Positions 29,641-39,208 of a stretch of DNA of 64,000 nucleotides are shown here, one piece after another. A program made the position numbers and the translations under genes. The stretch's first letter is position 1, and each line of letters opens with the position of its first letter. Origin of the DNA: a virus; the IMG/VR virus record IMGVR_UViG_3300020442_002635, positions 1-64,000 of that record; one strand, 5' to 3'. Under the pieces are notes generated by a model. The model ran no database searches. It worked only from the letters and a program-made list of their open reading frames with translations, and was not told the origin of the DNA.

Positions 29641-31790
29641 GAGTAGTTCTTCATCAAAAATGTTGAACCTTCAGCAACGACCCCATAAGCCCATTGGGTT
29701 CCTGGAACTTGGATTGGTGATGAATATGAAGTGGTTAGACCATTATTGTTTCCAAATCTTCCGGGAGCACTATATCCCCACATCCAGAGTGATCCATCAG
29801 TCTTAGTTGCGACATAGAAATAGTTACCACCCTGAACTGTTTCCCATTGTGTTCCTGGAATTTGAATTGGAGAGGAACGAGGTACGTCAGCAATGTTTAA
29901 AGGTATACTTCCATTGCTGCCATTTCCACCTATGCACCATAGTGTCCCATCTGTTTTAATTCCAAAATTGGCTTGTCCAGAAGTAACCATATTCCATTCA
30001 CCTGGAACTTGTTTTGGTGATGAACGTTGTGCCGTATCATTAAATCCCAAGTTTCCATTACCATTATATCCCCATGCCCACAGACTGTTATCTTCTTTTA
30101 TTGCAAATACTCCCCTTGAGAAATAGAATCGACCATTTTCAGTTTCCCATGTTCCTGGAATTTGAACTGGTGATGAACAAGTTACTTCATTATTTTGACC
30201 AAGCGATCCACCACTATTAGAACCCCATCCCCATAGGCTTCCATCAGTTTTGAAAGCAAATGCCGACGATGTACCTTCATTAGCTTCACCAAAAGCAACT
30301 TTCCATTGGGTTCCTTGAACTTGAACTGGTGATCCATTATCGTTAATGTTATTGTGTCCAAGTTGACCGTGGCCATTGGTTCCCCACGTCCATAATGTTC
30401 CATCAGTTTTGGTTGCCATTGCAGCCTTTGAAGTTTGAGCAGTCATAGCAATATCATTCCATTGGGTTCCTGGAATTTGTTTTGGCGATGAAAAAGGTGT
30501 AAGATTATTATGACCTAATACATAACCACTACCATCTCCCCAACTCCATAGTGATCCATCAGTTTTGGTTGCAATTGCCGAATTCCTTTGATTGACAGCA
30601 TATCGCCATGAATCCCCTGAAATTTGTCTTGGTGATGAATAATTTATTCCGGAGTTATTGTGACCAAGAACTCCACTACTACCAGAACCTGTTGTATAAA
30701 GTTGGAAAGTTCCATCAAATGGATCACTATAAGGTAATGTTAAAGCAGTTACAAAGGTAAAGCTTGTAATGCCTAAGTTTCCACCAGTATCATAACTATC
30801 TCTGACTGTATTTGCAGGAACCTCAACAAAGTATGTTGTACCTGTACCAAGAGTTGAGTCTGGTGTAATGGAAAGTGTTGCTCCAGAAATTGCAATAGTA
30901 GAACTTGATCCTACAGTTGCGACATCAAAACTTTCTACAATCGTACCACTAATTGAATTCTCTCTTAAATTGATAACTCCAGTATTTTTTGTAATGGATT
31001 TGGTAAATGTAATACCAATACCAGTATCAGTTGCTGCTTGTGTTGCACCAATACCAGGGTTGTAGATTAATCCTGCAAGATATCCACCTACGTCAGTTAG
31101 ATTTCTACCGTCTCCTGTAAATGATGTTGCAGTAATAATACCTGATGTATTAGCACTTCCATCAGTTCCAAGTCCACCAACAATACCATCTAAATTAGAT
31201 CCATCACCAACATATGATCCTGCAGTGATAATACCAACGATATCAATACCACTTTCATTAATCGTACCTGCAGTACCTACAGTAATCTGATTTGCATCTC
31301 CATCAAGAGTAACACTACTCGTTCCAGATGTTAAAATGCCACTTACAATAAAATCACCAGAGGAATTCCATGAGAATCCACCAGTTGATAGTGCTTCTGG
31401 GCCTACACTTGCATTAGGTAATGTTGATTTTGATTGATCAGTTTGTAATACCTGAGCAAAGAATGTCAGACCATTAGTTGGTGGTGTTGAAAATGTAATC
31501 TGCGTACCAAATACAGAGTAATCATCACCTGGATTCTGTAAAACACCACCAAGACTAACAATTGTCTTATTAGTTTCTAATGGAGCAATTACTTCTCCAT
31601 TACATAAGAAATCAAAAACCGCTTCACTTCCATCGAAAGAAGCAGAAATGTCATCAACCTGTTTTATATTGCCAATCTTTCTATCAACGGTACTTATCCA
31701 GACAGTCCCATTCCAGGTATATGTAAAACCAGAAGTACTATCTCTATATGTATCATTTAGACTGGGATTATCTGGAAAATTAAGTGCCAT
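29637..31790 (-). CDS. seven-bladed RCC1-type propeller fibre (anchor type A)
   Basis: 717 residues with the same domain order as 27454-29613: anchor (FPDNPSLNDTYRDSTSGFTY, TWNGTVWIS), beta domain, ITAGSYVGDGSNLDGI repeat, SbsA-like Ig domain (YNPGIGATQAATDTGIGITF), and seven blades (first QLYTTGSGSSGVLGHN, last ending in GSTFLMKNYS). Differences from its neighbour are concentrated in the loops following the Trp of each blade, which would lie on one face of the propeller. Confidence 0.85.
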   Translation of the reverse strand: MALNFPDNPSLNDTYRDSTSGFTYTWNGTVWISTVDRKIGNIKQVDDISASFDGSEAVFDFLCNGEVIAPLETNKTIVSLGGVLQNPGDDYSVFGTQITFSTPPTNGLTFFAQVLQTDQSKSTLPNASVGPEALSTGGFSWNSSGDFIVSGILTSGTSSVTLDGDANQITVGTAGTINESGIDIVGIITAGSYVGDGSNLDGIVGGLGTDGSANTSGIITATSFTGDGRNLTDVGGYLAGLIYNPGIGATQAATDTGIGITFTKSITKNTGVINLRENSISGTIVESFDVATVGSSSTIAISGATLSITPDSTLGTGTTYFVEVPANTVRDSYDTGGNLGITSFTFVTALTLPYSDPFDGTFQLYTTGSGSSGVLGHNNSGINYSSPRQISGDSWRYAVNQRNSAIATKTDGSLWSWGDGSGYVLGHNNLTPFSSPKQIPGTQWNDIAMTAQTSKAAMATKTDGTLWTWGTNGHGQLGHNNINDNGSPVQVQGTQWKVAFGEANEGTSSAFAFKTDGSLWGWGSNSGGSLGQNNEVTCSSPVQIPGTWETENGRFYFSRGVFAIKEDNSLWAWGYNGNGNLGFNDTAQRSSPKQVPGEWNMVTSGQANFGIKTDGTLWCIGGNGSNGSIPLNIADVPRSSPIQIPGTQWETVQGGNYFYVATKTDGSLWMWGYSAPGRFGNNNGLTTSYSSPIQVPGTQWAYGVVAEGSTFLMKNYS

Positions 31791-31807
31791 TATGCCTACT
31801 TTTTAGT

Positions 31808-31814
31808 TATTTAT
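31808..31814 (-). promoter_or_regulatory. late promoter
   Basis: Minus strand TCATAAATAACTAAAAAG, 17 bases before the ATG at 31790. Confidence 0.8.
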
Positions 31815-31822
31815 GAAGTGCC

Positions 31823-33433
31823 TTATGAGACTGTTCCTCTAAAGGCAAATGTAGTAGCTTCTGCAGACATTCCAACATACCAATTTGTTCCAGGAATTTG
31901 TACTGGTGATGAACGAGGTATTACATCATTCAAACCAAGTCTACCATTTTCATTATATCCAGACACCCAAAATGTACCATCAGTTTTGGTTGCTTGTAAA
32001 AAATAATTACCAGCTATAGCTTCATTCCATTGGGTTCCTGAAACTTGTTTTGGTGATGAATAACTTACATGATCATTATGAGAAAGATAACCATAAGTAC
32101 CTACTCCCCATGTCCATAATGTACCATCAGTTTTAGTTGCAGCAGTTCCTTGGGATCCTGCAATAGTTTTCCATTGGGTTCCTGGAATTTGAATTGGTGA
32201 TGAATAATTGCCATATGTGACATTAGTACCCAATCTATCACCCATTCCCCACACCCATAATGATCCATCAGTTTTCATACCTGCCATACAATAAGCCGTG
32301 TTAGATTTAAAATTATCACTATCCCATTGTGTTCCTGGAACTTGAACTGGTGAAGAAGTATAATAACTTACATTCTGTCCAGTGTATCTATCATTGCCAC
32401 ATGTCCATAATGTACCATCAGTTTTGAATGCAAAAAATGCGTTTCCACCATCATTAGCACTGTTTCTTGCAAGAACCCAATTTGTTCCTGGAACTTGAAC
32501 TGGTGATGAACGATGTACTCTATCATTTATGCCCAATTGCCCACTATCATTATTACCCCACGCCCACAATGTTCCATCATCTTTAGATGCTAAACAAGCA
32601 CTATAAGGATGAGTAGTTTTAACCCATTGGGTTCCAGGAATTTGGATCGGTGATGAAATATCATCGGATGGATCGTTTATACCCAAACGTCCCTCAGAAT
32701 TGCGACCCCATACCCATAATGTTCCATCACTTTTTATTCCATAAACTGCTTGCAAAGTTGTATTAATTTCCCTCCAATTTGTTCCTGGAATTTGAACTGG
32801 TGATGAGCGATGAGTAGTATAATTTTGACCTAACTGACCATAAGATCCTTGTCCCGCTACAAATAATTCTGCATTAAGACCTGGTGGAGGAGCATCATAT
32901 TGCATTGCTTCATAACCATACCAAGTAACACCTTGGTCTCTTGTGGTTAAATTGAAGATCTGCACATCATTAGCACTACTACTATCAATTAATGTAGGAG
33001 CAGATCCACCATTCCAGATGATAGATTCTGGCCAAGTAATAGTTCTTGCATCAGTTGTATCATCCTTTACTCTTATAAAGAAAAGTTCTTGTACTGATTC
33101 TGTACTTGCAAATGCAACAGTAGTATCAGTATCTTGCGTAAAGTAAATTACATTACCAGCAGAAAGATCAATTGTTGTTGTACCTGATTGTGCTGCTGTT
33201 GTTTGTCCTACATATCCTGCTGCTGCAACCCCATCTAGGTTTGATCCATCACCATAAAATGATGTTGCAGTAACAACACCTGCAGTAACATTTGCTCCGG
33301 CAGCAAGACCAGTAACAGTACCACCAGAACCAACAAAAGATGTTGCTGTTACAATACCAGCACCAGTCACATTAATTCCTGGCGGAGTAAACGTATCTAT
33401 AGGTGAAATTAATTGTGCCTTTTGTTGACTCAT
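31823..33433 (-). CDS. seven-bladed RCC1-type propeller fibre (anchor type B)
   Basis: 536 residues. Anchor type B: MSQQKAQLISPIDTFTPPGI, GIVTATSF repeats, then a beta domain (TIDLSAGNVIYFTQDTDTTV, ARTITWPESIIWNGG, NLTTRDQGVTWYGYEAM). Seven blades follow, from ELFVAGQGSYGQLGQN to a C-terminal TTFAFRGTVS. The short anchor differs from type A, while the blades are interchangeable by eye, which points to module shuffling between fibre stems and propellers. Confidence 0.85.
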   Translation of the reverse strand: MSQQKAQLISPIDTFTPPGINVTGAGIVTATSFVGSGGTVTGLAAGANVTAGVVTATSFYGDGSNLDGVAAAGYVGQTTAAQSGTTTIDLSAGNVIYFTQDTDTTVAFASTESVQELFFIRVKDDTTDARTITWPESIIWNGGSAPTLIDSSSANDVQIFNLTTRDQGVTWYGYEAMQYDAPPPGLNAELFVAGQGSYGQLGQNYTTHRSSPVQIPGTNWREINTTLQAVYGIKSDGTLWVWGRNSEGRLGINDPSDDISSPIQIPGTQWVKTTHPYSACLASKDDGTLWAWGNNDSGQLGINDRVHRSSPVQVPGTNWVLARNSANDGGNAFFAFKTDGTLWTCGNDRYTGQNVSYYTSSPVQVPGTQWDSDNFKSNTAYCMAGMKTDGSLWVWGMGDRLGTNVTYGNYSSPIQIPGTQWKTIAGSQGTAATKTDGTLWTWGVGTYGYLSHNDHVSYSSPKQVSGTQWNEAIAGNYFLQATKTDGTFWVSGYNENGRLGLNDVIPRSSPVQIPGTNWYVGMSAEATTFAFRGTVS

Positions 33434-33446
33434 GGTGTTTTTTAGT

Positions 33447-33453
33447 TATTTAT
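33447..33453 (-). promoter_or_regulatory. late promoter
   Basis: Minus strand CAATAAATAACTAAAAAAC, 13 bases before the ATG at 33433, overlapping the upstream TAA. Confidence 0.8.
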
Positions 33454-35075
33454 TGTTTAATTGCACCTGAAGATACTCCAGAACAAAGATTGTCTTTCCA
33501 TCCTGTTCCTGGAAGTTGAATTGGTGATGAACGATTTATTGTATCATTAAGACCTAATCTACCAGCACTGTTGCTACCCCATGTCCACAATGTTCCATCA
33601 GTTTTGGTACAAAGACCTCCAACATATGATTGATTGTGACTGGCACTAACGTTTACAGCTTTCCATGAGGTTCCTGGAATTTGAGTTGGTGATGAATAAT
33701 GCACTACATTATTTTGACCCAATTGCCCATTACCATTGAATCCCCAAGACCATAGTGTTCCATCGGTTTTAAGAGCTCTAAGTACATATCTATCACCCCC
33801 TAAAGCAAATTCTCCAGTATCCCATTGTGTTCCTGGAATTTGAGTTGGTGATGAACGTCTATGATTGGAAGAACTGTTAATACCAAGTCCTTGTAGGTTT
33901 CCCCATGACCATAATGTTCCATCAGTTTTGGTTGCTAAAGTGATACCATAAGTTGCTTTTACTGTTGCCCACTGAGTTCCTGGAATTTGAGCCGGTGATG
34001 AACGATGTGCTCTATCATTAATACCTAGATCACCATAATAATTATATCCCCACGCCCACAGTGTTCCATCAGTTTTTTTACAGAATCCAGATCCATAATT
34101 TGCACTTAATGACTCATTATTCCATGTTCCTGGAACTTGGATTGGTGATGAACGATACACTCTATCATTTTGGGCTAAGTGACCAATTGAATTATCTCCC
34201 CACGCCCATACTGTTCCATCAGTTTTGGTTGCGAAGGTAGCAGCATAACGATTCACCTGAATTCTTGACCACTCAGTTCCTGGAATTTGTACTGGCGATG
34301 AACGTGGAACATAGGGGTCAGACTGGGCAAGAATTCCCTGACCGTCCTCGCCCCACGCCAATAATGTTCCATCATTTCTGATTACACCTACACTACTTTG
34401 ACTACCTCCACCAATACTTAGATAACTCCATCCCGTTCCTGGAATTTGAGTTGGTGATGAAAGTTTTACTAAGTTATTTTGTCCCAATTCACCATAAGTG
34501 TTATCGCCCCATAAAAACAAACTAATTGGTTCAGCAGGATCATTCTTCATTGTTTCATAACCATACCAAGTAACACCTTGGTCTCTAGTTATGAGTTTAA
34601 AGATTTGTACATCACCTGCTTGAGAACTATCGATCAATGTAGGTTCAGTTCCACCGTTCCAGATAATGGATGCTGGCCAAGTAATTGTTCTTGCATCAGT
34701 TGTTGCATCCTTATCTCTAATAAAATCAACAACCTGAACTGATTCAGTATTTGCAAATGCAACTGTTGTATTTGTATCTTGCGTAAAGTAAATTATATTT
34801 CCAAGCGACAAGTCAATTGTTGTCGTTCCAGATTGTGCTGCAGTCACAACACCAATGAATGTAGATCCTGCAACACCTGTTAGATTTTCACCATTTCCAT
34901 AAAAACTCACTGCAGTAACAATACCTGCATTAACATTTGGAGTTCCTATAATTGACCCTGCTGCACCAACAAGGTTTCCATCAAAAGTAGTAGCAGTCAA
35001 AGTACCAGAAACATTCACCCCTGGTGCAGTCATTATTCCAACTGGTTGTATTAATTGTACCTTTGTCTGACTCAT
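33450..35075 (-). CDS. seven-bladed RCC1-type propeller fibre (anchor type B)
   Basis: 541 residues. Type B anchor (MSQTKVQLIQPVGIMTAPGV) and the same beta domain ending DQGVTWYGYETM. Seven blades from SLFLWGDNTYGELGQN onwards; C-terminus SSGAIKQ. Several loops contain Arg/Tyr/Asp-rich sequences differing from neighbouring copies (NRYAATFA, GGDRYVLRA). Confidence 0.85.
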   Translation of the reverse strand: MSQTKVQLIQPVGIMTAPGVNVSGTLTATTFDGNLVGAAGSIIGTPNVNAGIVTAVSFYGNGENLTGVAGSTFIGVVTAAQSGTTTIDLSLGNIIYFTQDTNTTVAFANTESVQVVDFIRDKDATTDARTITWPASIIWNGGTEPTLIDSSQAGDVQIFKLITRDQGVTWYGYETMKNDPAEPISLFLWGDNTYGELGQNNLVKLSSPTQIPGTGWSYLSIGGGSQSSVGVIRNDGTLLAWGEDGQGILAQSDPYVPRSSPVQIPGTEWSRIQVNRYAATFATKTDGTVWAWGDNSIGHLAQNDRVYRSSPIQVPGTWNNESLSANYGSGFCKKTDGTLWAWGYNYYGDLGINDRAHRSSPAQIPGTQWATVKATYGITLATKTDGTLWSWGNLQGLGINSSSNHRRSSPTQIPGTQWDTGEFALGGDRYVLRALKTDGTLWSWGFNGNGQLGQNNVVHYSSPTQIPGTSWKAVNVSASHNQSYVGGLCTKTDGTLWTWGSNSAGRLGLNDTINRSSPIQLPGTGWKDNLCSGVSSGAIKQ

Positions 35076-35088
35076 GGTGTTTTTTAGT

Positions 35089-35095
35089 TATTTAT
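35089..35095 (-). promoter_or_regulatory. late promoter
   Basis: Minus strand TCATAAATAACTAAAAAAC, 13 bases before the ATG at 35075; the leader matches the one at 33447. Confidence 0.8.
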
Positions 35096-37800
35096 GAACT
35101 TGGTTTGAATAGAACCTGTCCCGACGCGACACCATCATCAACTCCATACCAGTTTGTTCCTGGAATTTGATGTGGTGATGAACGAGGTGTTTTATCATTT
35201 AGGCCCAATTCAGCATTACTATTATTTCCCCATACCCATGTTGTTCCATCATCTTTAGTTGCTATGAATCCATATCCACCCAAAGTTTTGACACGAGTCC
35301 ATTGTGTTCCTGGAAGTTGAACTGGTGATGAACGGGGAGCTGATGAATTCCAACCACCGTAAATACTACCATAACCCCACGCCCATAATGTACCATCAGT
35401 TTTTACAATTGACATATTCTGATAGTTTCCACTAGATACTGATTTTATATCAGACCATTGTATTCCTGGAACTTGAACTGGTGATGAACGCGATCCTATA
35501 AAATTGGCTCCAAAGTTTCCATGGTCATTCAGACCCCACGCCCACATTGTTCCATCAGTCTTGAATGCAAAACTAGCCCAATAAGCTGGATGTACAGAAG
35601 CCCATGTTCCAGGAATTTGATGTGGTGATGAACGTTGTACATTACCATTAAGTCCGAGGATTCCAGCACCAACATCATTTCCCCATGCCCATAATGTTCC
35701 ATCATCTTTTATAGCAAGAATACGAGCTCCACCTCCTATAGATCCATCTTGTGTGCTCCATGTTCCCGGAATTTGAGTTGGTGATGAACGATCTACTGTA
35801 TCATTATGACCAAGGTGACCACCACCACCCAGTCCCCATGACCATAATGTTCCGTTAGTCTTGAATGCAAAATGCCCAGTATATGAATTGATGGGATAAT
35901 CCCATTCTGTTCCTGGAACTTGTGTTGGTGATGAACGAGGTACTACATCATTAAGACCAAGATCTCCTGATACATTGTCTCCTATTGACCATAATGTATT
36001 ATCAGTTTTTGTCAGTATTATAGAATTGTTCTCTCCACCTTTACCTTTACCATCCCATTGGGTTCCCGGAATTTGAGTTGGTGATGAACGATGCATTGTA
36101 TCATTAAGACCCAGACTTCCATTAGTATTATTACCCCAGGCATATACTTCATAATCAGTACGTGCAACACTAACAACACTTTGCTTTGCTAATGTTTGAT
36201 AACCATAGATAGCCACGCTCGTCCAAGTTGTTCCTGGAAGTTGAATTGGTGATGAGTATCCAAGGCTTGTTCCTGCAGTTCCATTTAGACCAAAACCTCC
36301 CGCATAGCTACGACCCCACACCCAAAATGTTCCATCAGTTTTGGTCAATCCCATCATCGAGATTCCATGATCATATGAGTTTCTATCTGGCATCACCCAA
36401 TTTCCTTGAAGTTGAACAGGTGATGAATATTGCACCATGTCATTTTGCCCTAATTGACCATTAGCATTACCTCCCCAGATCCAGAATGTTCCATCAGTTT
36501 TGGATGCAAGTACTGGTCCACTTGTAGCGTTACTGATAAAATCACTCCATTGTGTTCCTGAAACTTGAACTGGTGATGAATATGTTACTCTACTATTTTG
36601 ACCTAATTGACCGTCATTATTTCCCCAAACCCACAATGTACCATCAGTTTTTTGTGCCATCTGATGGTATCTAGAATTATCAATTTTAGACCATGTTCCT
36701 GGAATTTGAACAGGTGATGAATATGATACTATACTATTAAGACCTAACTGACCTTGCTGATTATATCCAAAAGTCCATAATGTTCCATCATCTTTTATGG
36801 CCGAAGCATAATACTCACCTCCGGATACAAAAGTCCATTGTGTTCCTGGAATTTGTGTTGGTGATGAACGACTTATTCTATCACCTTGAGCTAATTCTCC
36901 AGCATCATCAGCACGTCCCCAACCCCATAATGTTTTATCACTTTTAATTGCATATGTTGAATGATATCCATTACTAATAACATTCCATGCTGTTCCTGAA
37001 ACTTGAACTGGTGATGAGTAGTGGATTTCGTTATTTAATCCCAATCTACCTTGAGTGTTTTCACCCCACGCCCATAATGTGCTATCTGATTTAATACCAA
37101 AACCTCTGTTTCTTCCTCTTGAGATTTCTAACCATTGATTTCCTGGAATTTGAGCTGGTGATGAAAATCCATTAGGCCATGCCTGCCTAGTATTATTTCC
37201 AACCTGTCCATAATCATTTCTACCCCAAGAGTATAAAACTCCTGATGTAGCAACATCTGCAGGATCATTCTGCAGTGATTCATAACCATACCAAGAAACA
37301 CCCTGGTCTCTTGTGGTTAAATTAAAGACCTGAATAGCATCTGGACTATTACTGTCAATTAATGTGGGTTCAGTACCACCATTCCATATAATAGATGCAG
37401 GCCATGTAATAGATCGAGCAGTCGTAGTTTCGTCTTTTTTGCGAATAAATTGAACTTTTTGTACTGATTCAGTATTTGCAAATGCAACTGTTGTATCAGT
37501 ATTGTGGGTAAAATAAATTGCATTACCAGCAGAAAGATCAATTGTTGTTGTACCTGATATTGATGTAGTTGATTGTGCGGTCCATGCAGGTGATCCAACA
37601 TTATCTAAATTACTTCCATCACCATACAATGTTGCTGTTACTATACCAAGAGTAATATTTGGTGTTCCTGAAAGTCCTGTTGCTGTTCCAGAAAAACTTC
37701 CAATAAAATTGCCAGCAGTTGTTATACCACTTACATCTAGTCCACCAGATAAGGTTACATTTTCAGTAGCATTGATCAGTTGTGCCTTCTGCTGACTCAT
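35092..37800 (-). CDS. fourteen-bladed double RCC1 propeller fibre (anchor type B)
   Basis: 902 residues. Type B anchor (MSQQKAQLINATENVTLSGG) and beta domain, then fourteen SSP-x-Q blades: seven from VLYSWGRNDYGQVGNN through SSPIQLPGTTWTSVAIYGYQ, a short linker (TLAKQSVVSVARTDYE), and a second seven from EVYAWGNNTNGSLGLN to the C-terminus. The linker sits where single-propeller proteins of this window end, and the second set has no anchor, so this reads as a fusion of two fibre genes or an internal duplication. Counts of exactly 7+7 support two closed propellers. Confidence 0.85.
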   Translation of the reverse strand: MSQQKAQLINATENVTLSGGLDVSGITTAGNFIGSFSGTATGLSGTPNITLGIVTATLYGDGSNLDNVGSPAWTAQSTTSISGTTTIDLSAGNAIYFTHNTDTTVAFANTESVQKVQFIRKKDETTTARSITWPASIIWNGGTEPTLIDSNSPDAIQVFNLTTRDQGVSWYGYESLQNDPADVATSGVLYSWGRNDYGQVGNNTRQAWPNGFSSPAQIPGNQWLEISRGRNRGFGIKSDSTLWAWGENTQGRLGLNNEIHYSSPVQVSGTAWNVISNGYHSTYAIKSDKTLWGWGRADDAGELAQGDRISRSSPTQIPGTQWTFVSGGEYYASAIKDDGTLWTFGYNQQGQLGLNSIVSYSSPVQIPGTWSKIDNSRYHQMAQKTDGTLWVWGNNDGQLGQNSRVTYSSPVQVSGTQWSDFISNATSGPVLASKTDGTFWIWGGNANGQLGQNDMVQYSSPVQLQGNWVMPDRNSYDHGISMMGLTKTDGTFWVWGRSYAGGFGLNGTAGTSLGYSSPIQLPGTTWTSVAIYGYQTLAKQSVVSVARTDYEVYAWGNNTNGSLGLNDTMHRSSPTQIPGTQWDGKGKGGENNSIILTKTDNTLWSIGDNVSGDLGLNDVVPRSSPTQVPGTEWDYPINSYTGHFAFKTNGTLWSWGLGGGGHLGHNDTVDRSSPTQIPGTWSTQDGSIGGGARILAIKDDGTLWAWGNDVGAGILGLNGNVQRSSPHQIPGTWASVHPAYWASFAFKTDGTMWAWGLNDHGNFGANFIGSRSSPVQVPGIQWSDIKSVSSGNYQNMSIVKTDGTLWAWGYGSIYGGWNSSAPRSSPVQLPGTQWTRVKTLGGYGFIATKDDGTTWVWGNNSNAELGLNDKTPRSSPHQIPGTNWYGVDDGVASGQVLFKPSS

Positions 37801-37817
37801 TATGCTCTACGCTATTA

Positions 37818-38579
37818 CTATTTCTTTCTATATTTATAAACTTCCTCAGCGGTAATAATACTAGAACGTTTACGAATTAACTCTTTGACTGCAGGATCAT
37901 TTTCTTGTTCTTTTGTTGGTAGATAAATTGCCTTTGAATGTGTTGCACAATTCTTTGGAGGATCAGTTAGATAATAAACTGCAATACTTTTACGATACTT
38001 ATCTTCTGGACACTGAATAGGATCTGGAAGCCCATGGTAAGAATTCTGAGTTGTGTCAAAAATAATTGCACGATTGAATAGTGTATCAATCTTTGTTGTA
38101 TTAGTTTTTGATTGTAGATGTAACTGACCACCCCATGAAGGATCCCAGCCTTCACCAAGATAGATAATCAGATTTAGTTTTCTCTGTAATTTTAACTTTG
38201 GATGAATAGAATAATCCAAATGCATATTCAACTTATCACCCTGACCATGAAGATGCATACCACCTCCATGCAAACCTACATCAGGATATAACTTTTTAAT
38301 GCCAGTAATTTTTTTGAGTTTAGAAATAAACTGTTGTGAGTTTAGATAGCAAAAAGTAGAATATGCATTTCGTGGAAAAAAGTTCCATGAATTACATGCT
38401 CTCTTCTTTTCTAATGGATTGTTATATATGTGCCAAACGTCTGAATTATAGTCAGGAAACTCATGACTAATTGCCAATGCAGTTTCCTCATCAAAGAAAT
38501 TATCAATGACTACATGATCATAAGGTTTTGCGTTCAAAAATTGTTCCTGAAGATTCAAGTAATCAAGTTTATTGATCAT
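37818..38579 (-). CDS. 2-oxoglutarate/Fe(II)-dependent oxygenase
   Basis: 253 residues. The H-x-D iron motif is in KLNMHLDYSIHP, the distal His in NSYHGLPDP, and the 2-oxoglutarate-binding Arg in KYRKSIAVYYLTD, all in the right order on a double-stranded beta-helix pattern (LIIYLGEGWDPSWGGQLHLQ). It resembles the 2OG-Fe(II)_3 type often found with glycan genes and rimosylation-like hydroxylases. C-terminal basic extension of about 40 residues. Last gene of the modification operon that starts at the 44700 promoter; its start overlaps the upstream stop (ATGA). Confidence 0.86.
   Translation of the reverse strand: MINKLDYLNLQEQFLNAKPYDHVVIDNFFDEETALAISHEFPDYNSDVWHIYNNPLEKKRACNSWNFFPRNAYSTFCYLNSQQFISKLKKITGIKKLYPDVGLHGGGMHLHGQGDKLNMHLDYSIHPKLKLQRKLNLIIYLGEGWDPSWGGQLHLQSKTNTTKIDTLFNRAIIFDTTQNSYHGLPDPIQCPEDKYRKSIAVYYLTDPPKNCATHSKAIYLPTKEQENDPAVKELIRKRSSIITAEEVYKYRKK
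37831..37837 (-). promoter_or_regulatory. late promoter (TATAAATA)
   Basis: Minus strand TTTATAAATATAGAAAG, a full TATAAATA, 31 bases before the ATG at 37800. It lies inside the 3' end of the upstream oxygenase gene. Confidence 0.8.
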
Positions 38580-39208
38580 AGATAATAGTCTTCAGTATAG
38601 ATTGTAGAATGCATACTAACATCTTCTTCTACAATATGCAAGTCTTTGGGTTTGAAATCTTTTCCTGTTCCAATCCAAAGTTCTCTATCAACCTTACGTT
38701 CAAATCCTCTAGTGAATAAGAAATTATGGTCAAGTGTTTGTAGATAATCTGCATTAGCCCACCAGAAGTTACCACTGAAATGTGGTAATGGTTTCTGTCT
38801 CACTTTGACACCAACGCAATTATATTCATCTAGATGATGGAGACACTGCTTCCATTTATCAATGACATAGTATTCCATGAACAATCTCCATGCCTGAAGT
38901 TGTGGATGGTATGAGTCATTCTTACTCGCACCTTTACCATGGAAGAATAGAACTTTATAGTCAGGATTCTTCATGATAAAATCCATCATCGAAACCATTG
39001 TACCACCTTCATCACCAGTAAAATCATTGTATTGAACAATTGCATTTCTTGGTTTGGAGAACATCTCATATTGGCCACTAACTCCAATATGAATAAACTC
39101 TGCAGCATCAACTAATCCAGATGTATACAAACGATGCATCTGTTGTTGATAGATAAACCCTGCAGTATTAGTTTGATATAGATGATAGAAAATTGCGATT
39201 TTACTCAT
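38576..39208 (-). CDS. putative glycosyltransferase-like protein
   Basis: 210 residues: MSKIAIFYHLYQTNTAGFIY at the start, YKVLFFHGKGAS and KVRQKPLPHFSGNFWWANAD in the middle, FERKVDRELWIGTG near the end. The HGKGAS and PHFSGNFWWA segments are typical of a group of uncharacterised glycosyltransferase-like proteins in viral and bacterial surface-glycan clusters. No clear DxD is visible. The enzymatic call rests on these motifs and on the neighbours. Confidence 0.62.
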   Translation of the reverse strand: MSKIAIFYHLYQTNTAGFIYQQQMHRLYTSGLVDAAEFIHIGVSGQYEMFSKPRNAIVQYNDFTGDEGGTMVSMMDFIMKNPDYKVLFFHGKGASKNDSYHPQLQAWRLFMEYYVIDKWKQCLHHLDEYNCVGVKVRQKPLPHFSGNFWWANADYLQTLDHNFLFTRGFERKVDRELWIGTGKDFKPKDLHIVEEDVSMHSTIYTEDYYL

